Shown here one piece after another: positions 58,940 to 64,000 of a stretch of 64,000 bases of DNA. The number at the start of each line of letters is the position of its first letter. The first letter of the stretch is position 1. The notes beneath the pieces are model-generated. The model did no database searches. It saw only the letters and a program-made list of their open reading frames with translations, and was not told the origin of the DNA. The position numbers and the translations under genes are program-made. Where the stretch lies: contig CM114271.1 of NCBI GenBank assembly GCA_050084515.1, positions 20,026,001 through 20,090,000 of the forward strand, in the 5' to 3' direction. Origin of the DNA: Blasia pusilla. Lineage: Eukaryota; Marchantiophyta; Marchantiopsida; Blasiales.

Positions 58940-59650
58940 ACGAGAGAGACTTGGGAGCCGATGATTGGTCTTAGGTTGACAAGAGCGGAGAGGAGACAAG
59001 TGTTGCAATTCTTATGGAGATTCAAGGATTGTTTTGCATATAGTATGCACAACTTGGGTACACTGAAAGGTCTAGGTATTCGGATCGAGTTGGATAGTGA
59101 TACTCCTATCTTCCGACGACCCTACAAGTATTCTGATATGGAGCGAGCCTTGATTCAGAGTAAGAGTCGAGACTTGACTGATGCTCAAATGGTGGAGAGA
59201 TTGCTTGGAGAGTATGCATGTGCTATCAATCGGCATACGAAGGCCGATTGCTATGTTGTGCCTACTCCCGAGGAGATCTTAGATGCGGTGGGGAATGCAA
59301 GGATCTTCAATTGTTTGGATCTCTGTGCTGGCTATCATCAGTTGCCTATCTTAGTGGAGGACAGGGAGAAGACAACATTTTGGGGGATAGATCCTTTCGC
59401 GAAGGATTTTTTGTACCACTGGAAGTTCTTACCATTTGGGTTGAAGAACGCCCCTACGGGTTTTCAGCAAGTTATAGATAGGATTTTGGCTAATTTGGAT
59501 TATGCGAGATATTACATCAATGAAATTATCGTCTTCAGTGGCACGGTTGAGGAATATGAGAGACATCTGGAGGAGGTGTTTCGAGGATTGCAGTTACATG
59601 GGCTGAAGTTACATCCAGGCAAGTGCACGTTCTTCCATGACTAGATCGAG
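58940..59650 (+). pseudogene. Reverse transcriptase, element B, altered active site
   Basis: IFRRPYKYSDMERALIQS and FNCLDLCAGYHQLP (first Asp kept) are clear, as are WKFLPFGLKNAPTGFQQVID and LHPGKCTFFHD. The active site reads YYINEIIVF where element A has CYIDDILVF, so both catalytic aspartates of the YxDD box are changed (Asn and Glu). About 27 residues that lie between GEYA and INR in element A are deleted here. A TAG at 59642 ends the frame. The enzyme cannot be active. Confidence 0.9.
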
Positions 59651-60640
59651 TATCTTGGACGCACCATTTATCCAGGGGTATTGGAGTTCAGAAGACGAAG
59701 GTGGAGGCCATAGTGCCAATTCTCTGCCCTACAGATGTGAGTCGAGCTCGAGCTTTCATAGGATTGGCGAACTACTACCGACGGCACGTGAAGGGCTTTA
59801 GTGCGATTGCAAAGGCACTGACTTTGTAGACTTGGTTGGACCAGGAGTGGTTTTGGGAAGATGACCATGAGTGAGCATTTCAAGAGCTCAAGGCAGGTTG
59901 ACGTCCTCACCCATTTTGAGGAGACCTATGCATGGTCGCCCGTTCTAGTTACATACAAACTAGAGTATGTTGGGGTTAGGAGCGCTGCTCACTCAAAGAG
60001 ATGATGAGGGGAAAGAGTTCGTAGTGGCATATGCGAGCCGTTTGAATAACACTGCGGAGGCAAAGTAAAATTCCTATGAGGGGGAGTGCTCAGCTATAGT
60101 GTGGGTAGTGGCCCCTTTTAGGTGTTATTTGTTCGGGAATCGTTTCACGCTCATAACTGATCATCAGCCACTCAGATGGTTGATGGAGTGTGACAAGCTT
60201 ACAGGGAAGCTTGCCAGATGACCACTCTTATTGTAGAAGTACACTTTTTAGGTTGTCCATCACCCAAGACATCTGAACTAGGATGCGGACAGGTTGAGCC
60301 GTAACCCACGCACGAGCCAGAGCGATGCGACTCGAGCGCGGTGGCATGGTGAGAATGATGAAGAGATGGTGTCGGGTTGGCATGCATCTGCCTATTTGTG
60401 TTTGTTGGCTATGTCAGGTCAACAAGAGGCATCTACTCCAAGAGGGAGGTTGGATGGCAAGTCCGCAGATCCAGATGCTCGTGAGGAGTCGACAAGGACT
60501 GGAGATATCGACGATGATGAGATGGTCTTGGAGTACCTGCACATTGGTGTCTTAGCAAGCACGGAGGGTGCTAGAGAGCGGGATTGAGTGCTACAAGGAG
60601 CCAGGAGGTTCAAGTGGGAGGGGATGCATGAGCTTTGAGT
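59651..60640 (+). pseudogene. RNase H and spacer, element B
   Basis: A stop-broken translation shows the RT connection (RAFIGLANYYRRHVKGF), an RNase H end with TGKLAR and LSRNPRTSQSDATRARWHG, and a spacer peptide including LDGKSADPDAREES. It matches element A region by region. Several stops and frameshifts are present. Confidence 0.75.
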
Positions 60641-61794
60641 TTGGGATGATGGACGAGTGCGGATGGTGCTGCATCCTTCGCAGCGAGCACGAGTCGTGAG
60701 ACATGCTCACGAGGAGTTAGGGCATTTTGGAGTCAAGCATACGTATAGCTTGATTGAGATTCAGTATTGGTGGCGTGGTATGTGGACTGATGTTAAGTAG
60801 TTTGTAGTTTTATGCATTGTATGTGAGAGGGTGCGGACATCGTTCAATGCTTCGACAACACACTTGCATCATTTACCGATCATGGGATTTGGATATTGTT
60901 GGAGTTTAGACTTTGCAAGGCCTTTACTATTGACGGGACGCCATAGTCGGTACGTGTTGGTCATGGTGGAGCACTTCTCCAAGTGGATTGAGTTGGTAGC
61001 GTTGCGGGATAGGTCAAGTGAGGGAGCGGCTTATGCATTTATTGATAGAGTGCTTAATCAGTTCGACGCACCAGCAGAGGTGTTGACACACCAGGGTATT
61101 GAGTTTAGGGGTGACTTTCAGGCCTTGTGTGATCAAGCATTGAGAGATCATTGTACAACTTCTTGAGATCATCCGGAGGCATATGGTTTGGCATAGAGAG
61201 TTGTGCAGACAGTGAAGAGAGGATTGCGCAAGTATGGAATGTAGAGTGGACACTTGGGAGATTGGGACCTACAGTTGTCGTGGTTGGCGATGGGTTACCG
61301 CTTTAGTCGGCATGCATTCGTGGCATTATTTTCATCGTATTTCTTCCTCTATGGGAGAAATCCAGGATTACCGTATTGATTCGACAAGATGTGGTTGAGG
61401 TACTTCACCTCGACGATCCAAACGTATGGGTGCGAGTGTGTTCTCAACGGGCTGATCTCTTTCAAAGAGTCATGCCTATGGCATTTGAGAACCTGGCTAT
61501 CGCTAAGCATTGCAATACTCTGAGGGACGCGACTAGGCATGGAGGAGGCTATCGACCAGGGATTCGGCGATTCCATCCTTGCGATTATGTCTACCTACAG
61601 CAAACAGCGCCGACGACATTGGACGGGAAGGTGGGACGCACTATTCTATGAGTGTGAGAGATTTTACCTTTAGGAGTCCTTGTTTTAGATGGTTGTGATG
61701 ATACGGTTTGGAAAGATCATGTGCGTAACTATGCGCCATGTCATCTTTCGAACGTAGATGGGAGGATTGATCCAAGCTTGGCAGTTGTTCTTGC
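60641..61794 (+). pseudogene. Integrase, element B
   Basis: The zinc-binding start (RHAHEELGHFGVKHTYSL) is near 60700. The core shows WSLDFARPL (first Asp), VLVMVEHFSKWIELVAL and LTHQGIEFRGDFQAL; His replaces the second catalytic Asp of the usual TDxGxEF. Then DHPEAYGLA and RVVQTVKRGLRKYG follow, with stops near 61164, 61195 and 61242. The C-terminal part contains HLDDPNVWVRVCSQRADLFQ and the YVYLQQTAPTTLDGK region, as in element A. Confidence 0.88.
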
Positions 61795-61945
61795 AGGCTT
61801 AAGATGCATGTTATGAGGATCTGCCAGAGGCCCAGCCACGATGCTAGTTTGTGATGGGTGTTCTCGAGGATGGCATATGTCGTGTTTGACACCGCCTCTT
61901 GACTTTGTTCCTCAGGGACGTTGGCTTTGTCCCAGATGTACATAG
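61795..61945 (+). pseudogene. C-terminal PHD finger of the element B polyprotein
   Basis: Residues LRCML, an in-frame TGA, then MLVCDGCSRGWHMSCLTPP and GRWLCPRCT before the TAG at 61943-61945. The Cys4-His-Cys3 pattern is complete except at the stop, where the second Cys would be expected next to it (CVCG in element A). The last pair, CPRC, is intact here but damaged in element A. The two copies together show a full PHD finger in the ancestor. PHD fingers bind histone H3 tails. Confidence 0.88.
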
Positions 61946-62112
61946 GTGTGATAGGTAGATACAAGATGACTCTTGATATTATGGATTGCAGGATGGTGAC
62001 TAACGATGGGGCGACATAGCAACCGACCTCATGGTCTTAGCACCAAAAAAGTGCATTGCATTTAGACTTGTTTTGTAGGCTATCTGGAGTTAGAGGGACC
62101 TAACCACCAACT

Positions 62113-62122
62113 AGGGGGGCGA
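62113..62122 (+). other. Polypurine tract of element B
   Basis: AGGGGGGCGA follows the end of the polyprotein by about 170 bases and precedes the LTR start. It is identical in type to the tract of element A. Confidence 0.75.
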
Positions 62123-62703
62123 TTGGGATTGTCTAGTCGTTCATGTGTAGAGATGTTAGGATCCATAGCTAGATGGATCTTAGACATGTGTGTGCATGAC
62201 AGCTGATGTATGTTGGCAACAATGTGTATTCCCACGACAGTTGTCATGGTAGATGAGGCGTAGGGCGAGAAAGTATCGAGGCCTTAGAGGGGTTTTGTAC
62301 TTCTCTATTTTGAGAGGTCATATGTGACCTGCTCTTAGCAGATGACCTACAAGTATAGGTCATGCTTCCCTTTATGAGGAGTGGCAACCTTGGAGAGGTT
62401 GACCTTCCCAGCCATGTATGGCTCCACTTGGACCTATAGGGTCGTTTGGTAGTTGGTCTCATGAGGGGACCACATATGTAGTTGTTAGGGAGCTAGTATG
62501 GGTGTACTATAGGTGGGTAGTGACTTGCTAGGAGGGAGGTGACCCATGTGTCCAGGTCATCCATGGAGATGGCCAGGGGGATATACCTCGGATGAAGTTT
62601 ATTTGGGGCTCATCTCCTTAGGATTGCAGACCCTTGTTGGGATCCGTGATACAATGCGGCTTGCATGTATTGAGCATAGATTCTGTCTTGAAGAGTGGGC
62701 TAG
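62123..62703 (+). repeat. First 3' LTR piece of element B (truncated)
   Basis: Begins TTGGGATTGTCTAGTCGTTC and then has a U3 segment (GATGGATCTTAGACATGTGT) that the 5' LTR lacks. From TCATGGTAGATGAGG onward it matches the 5' LTR until about 62703, where the match breaks. Confidence 0.8.
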
Positions 62704-63443
62704 GGTTTATTAGGGTTGTCCAGTCGTTCATGGGGAGAGATGTTAGGATTCATAGCTAAAGGTTAACATCCACATATGGAGATATATTTTCAGTTCTCTC
62801 TACTCATACTACTCTGTCATGGTAGATGAGGTGTAGGACGAGATAATGTCGAGGCCTTAGAGGGGTCTTGTACTTCTCTATTTTTAGAGGTCATATGTGA
62901 CATGCTCTTAGGAGGTGACCTACAAGTATAGGTCATCCTCCCCTTTATGAGGAGTGACAACCTTGGAGAGGTTGACCATCCCAGTCATGTATGGCTCCAC
63001 TTGGACATACATGGTTGTCCAAGTGGTTCATTTGGTAGTTGGTCTCATGAGGGAACCACATGTGTAGTTGTTAGGGAGCTAGTATGGGTGTACTACAGGT
63101 GGGTAGTGACTTGCTAGGAGGGAGGTGACCCGTGTGTACAGGTCACCCATGGAGGTGCCTAAGGGGATATACCTCGGATGAAGCTCATTTGGGGCTCATC
63201 TCCTTGGAATTGCAAACCCTTGTTGGGATCCGTGATATAGTGCGGCTTGCATGTATTGAGCGTGGATTCTCTCTTGAAGAGTGGGCTAGGAGCGATCAAT
63301 AAGGAAGATCACACATTTTGGGAATCCATGTGTATACTTTCTCTTACTGTTATACTATTATTATGTATCTGAATCATGAGTATGGCTATTTGGATGAAGC
63401 ACGGTTGATTGCAAATTTTATTAGAGCTTACAGTGCGGATTCA
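62704..63443 (+). repeat. Second 3' LTR piece of element B with start of leader
   Basis: Starts like the first piece (AGGGTTGTCCAGTCGTTC), then carries the same U3 form as the 5' LTR (AAGGTTAACATCCACATATG). It continues about 25 bp past the LTR end into the primer-site region, so it derives from a 5' LTR. A small fold-back, CCACTTGGACA and its complement, is inserted at about 62998-63027; the other LTR copies lack it. Confidence 0.82.
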
Positions 63444-63530
63444 TAGCTAGATGGATCTTAGACATGTGTGTGCATGACAACTGATGTATGTTGGCAGCGA
63501 TGTGTATTTTCACGATAACTGTAGCACTAG
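63441..63530 (+). repeat. Third LTR fragment (alternative U3 cassette)
   Basis: About 80 bp matching the U3 of the first LTR piece (GATGGATCTTAGACATGTGT, TGTATGTTGGCAGCGATGTG). It ends without the rest of the LTR. Element A shows the same arrangement at 25609-25702. Confidence 0.8.
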
Positions 63531-64000
63531 GGTTCATTTCTATTTCAAAATATGATGATACAATGATGCTCAAATTTCACTTTATTTCTATGCTTAGACT
63601 TGTTGCTACAATGAGAGCTCATACGCTTTGGTACTTATTAATTGTTGTGCTTATGAAAACCCTCACCCCGGATGCCAACTGGAAAGAAGAAAGTAGTGCT
63701 TCTACTCCAAATTAATCTCAATATTTTAATTTCCCTTAACTTTTAAGTGCATTCAATTGTGAATATGGATCATTCTCCATTGATAAGTAGCTCCAATCCT
63801 CCAACAGATGTGAAGTAGCTCGAGTCCTTACTCTTGCTTCTCGAATGATCCATGCACATGACTTATAAGTGAGTACTCTGAAGAAGACATACAAACAAAC
63901 AAAAAAAATATATACATAGGTCCAAATGCTGTAGAATAAGGCAATGGAAAACCCACATACTTCGAAGAGGCACTATGGAATCAAGCTGGAAGATGTAGTG
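63531..64000. other. Right flank, nothing recognised
   Basis: AT-rich sequence after the LTR fragments. No gene or repeat that I can support. Confidence 0.5.

Larger units (their letters stand above)
51461..63443 (+). mobile_element. Ty3/gypsy retrotransposon B, relative of element A
   Basis: On plus, in order: 5' LTR (51461-52114), a 2.8-kb leader with an array of palindromes, gag (54.9-56.9), protease (57.0-57.3), linker, DNMT3-like methyltransferase (57.7-58.7), RT (58.9-59.65), RNase H (59.65-60.3), integrase (60.7-61.7), PHD finger (61.8-61.95), polypurine tract and LTR copies (62.1-63.4). The same domain order as element A shows that both belong to one family. It has many stops and an altered RT active site, so it is dead. 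Its 3' end is a mosaic of two or three LTR pieces. Confidence 0.9.

Overview
The window looks like nuclear DNA of a land plant. The evidence is three intact plant-type genes (an intronless EXO70, a 14-exon E2F and a 5-exon plastid-type CBS-domain protein), plant telomere-type heptamers, Ty3/gypsy, Harbinger-like and Helitron-like remnants, and a mitochondrial fragment with a plant-type cox2 exon. DNMT3-type methyltransferase sequence and the overall look suggest a bryophyte or another early-diverging lineage rather than a flowering plant. That lineage guess is inference and I cannot fix the species.

Layout. 1-3494: AT-rich flank, then a GC-rich leader with a long GA tract. 3495-5564: EXO70 (+). 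5.6-16.1 kb: no confident gene, but many simple repeats, tandem duplications, a 1.1-kb minisatellite and several nearly perfect fold-back palindromes. 16127-20586: E2F (-), with a GC-rich upstream region holding two E2F-type sites. 25.6-37.5 kb: retrotransposon 'A' (-), interrupted in its leader by a mitochondrial-like insert. 37.5-45 kb: transposon debris (Helitron end, Harbinger-like transposase, GC-rich repeat block). 46993-49712: chloroplast-type CBS-pair gene (-). 51.5-63.5 kb: retrotransposon 'B' (+).

The main discovery: A and B are two diverged copies of one Ty3/gypsy family with the order gag - protease - linker - C5 cytosine DNA methyltransferase (DNMT3-like, motifs I to X) - reverse transcriptase - RNase H - integrase - PHD finger. 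Both are broken by stops and frameshifts, but they break in different places. The methyltransferase and PHD finger are therefore ancestral parts of the element, not chance insertions. Methyltransferases captured by retrotransposons have been reported in dinoflagellates and charophyte algae. A gypsy family that also ends in a PHD finger, and whose copy B carries an array of about 15 short palindromes in a long 5' leader, deserves checking as a distinct system.

How the parts might work together (inference): the encoded enzyme could methylate the element's own DNA or its target, and the PHD finger could direct integration or methylation to particular histone states, much as cellular DNMT3 pairs a catalytic domain with a PHD-like reader. 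The three host genes are functionally unrelated (exocytosis, cell cycle, plastid regulation).
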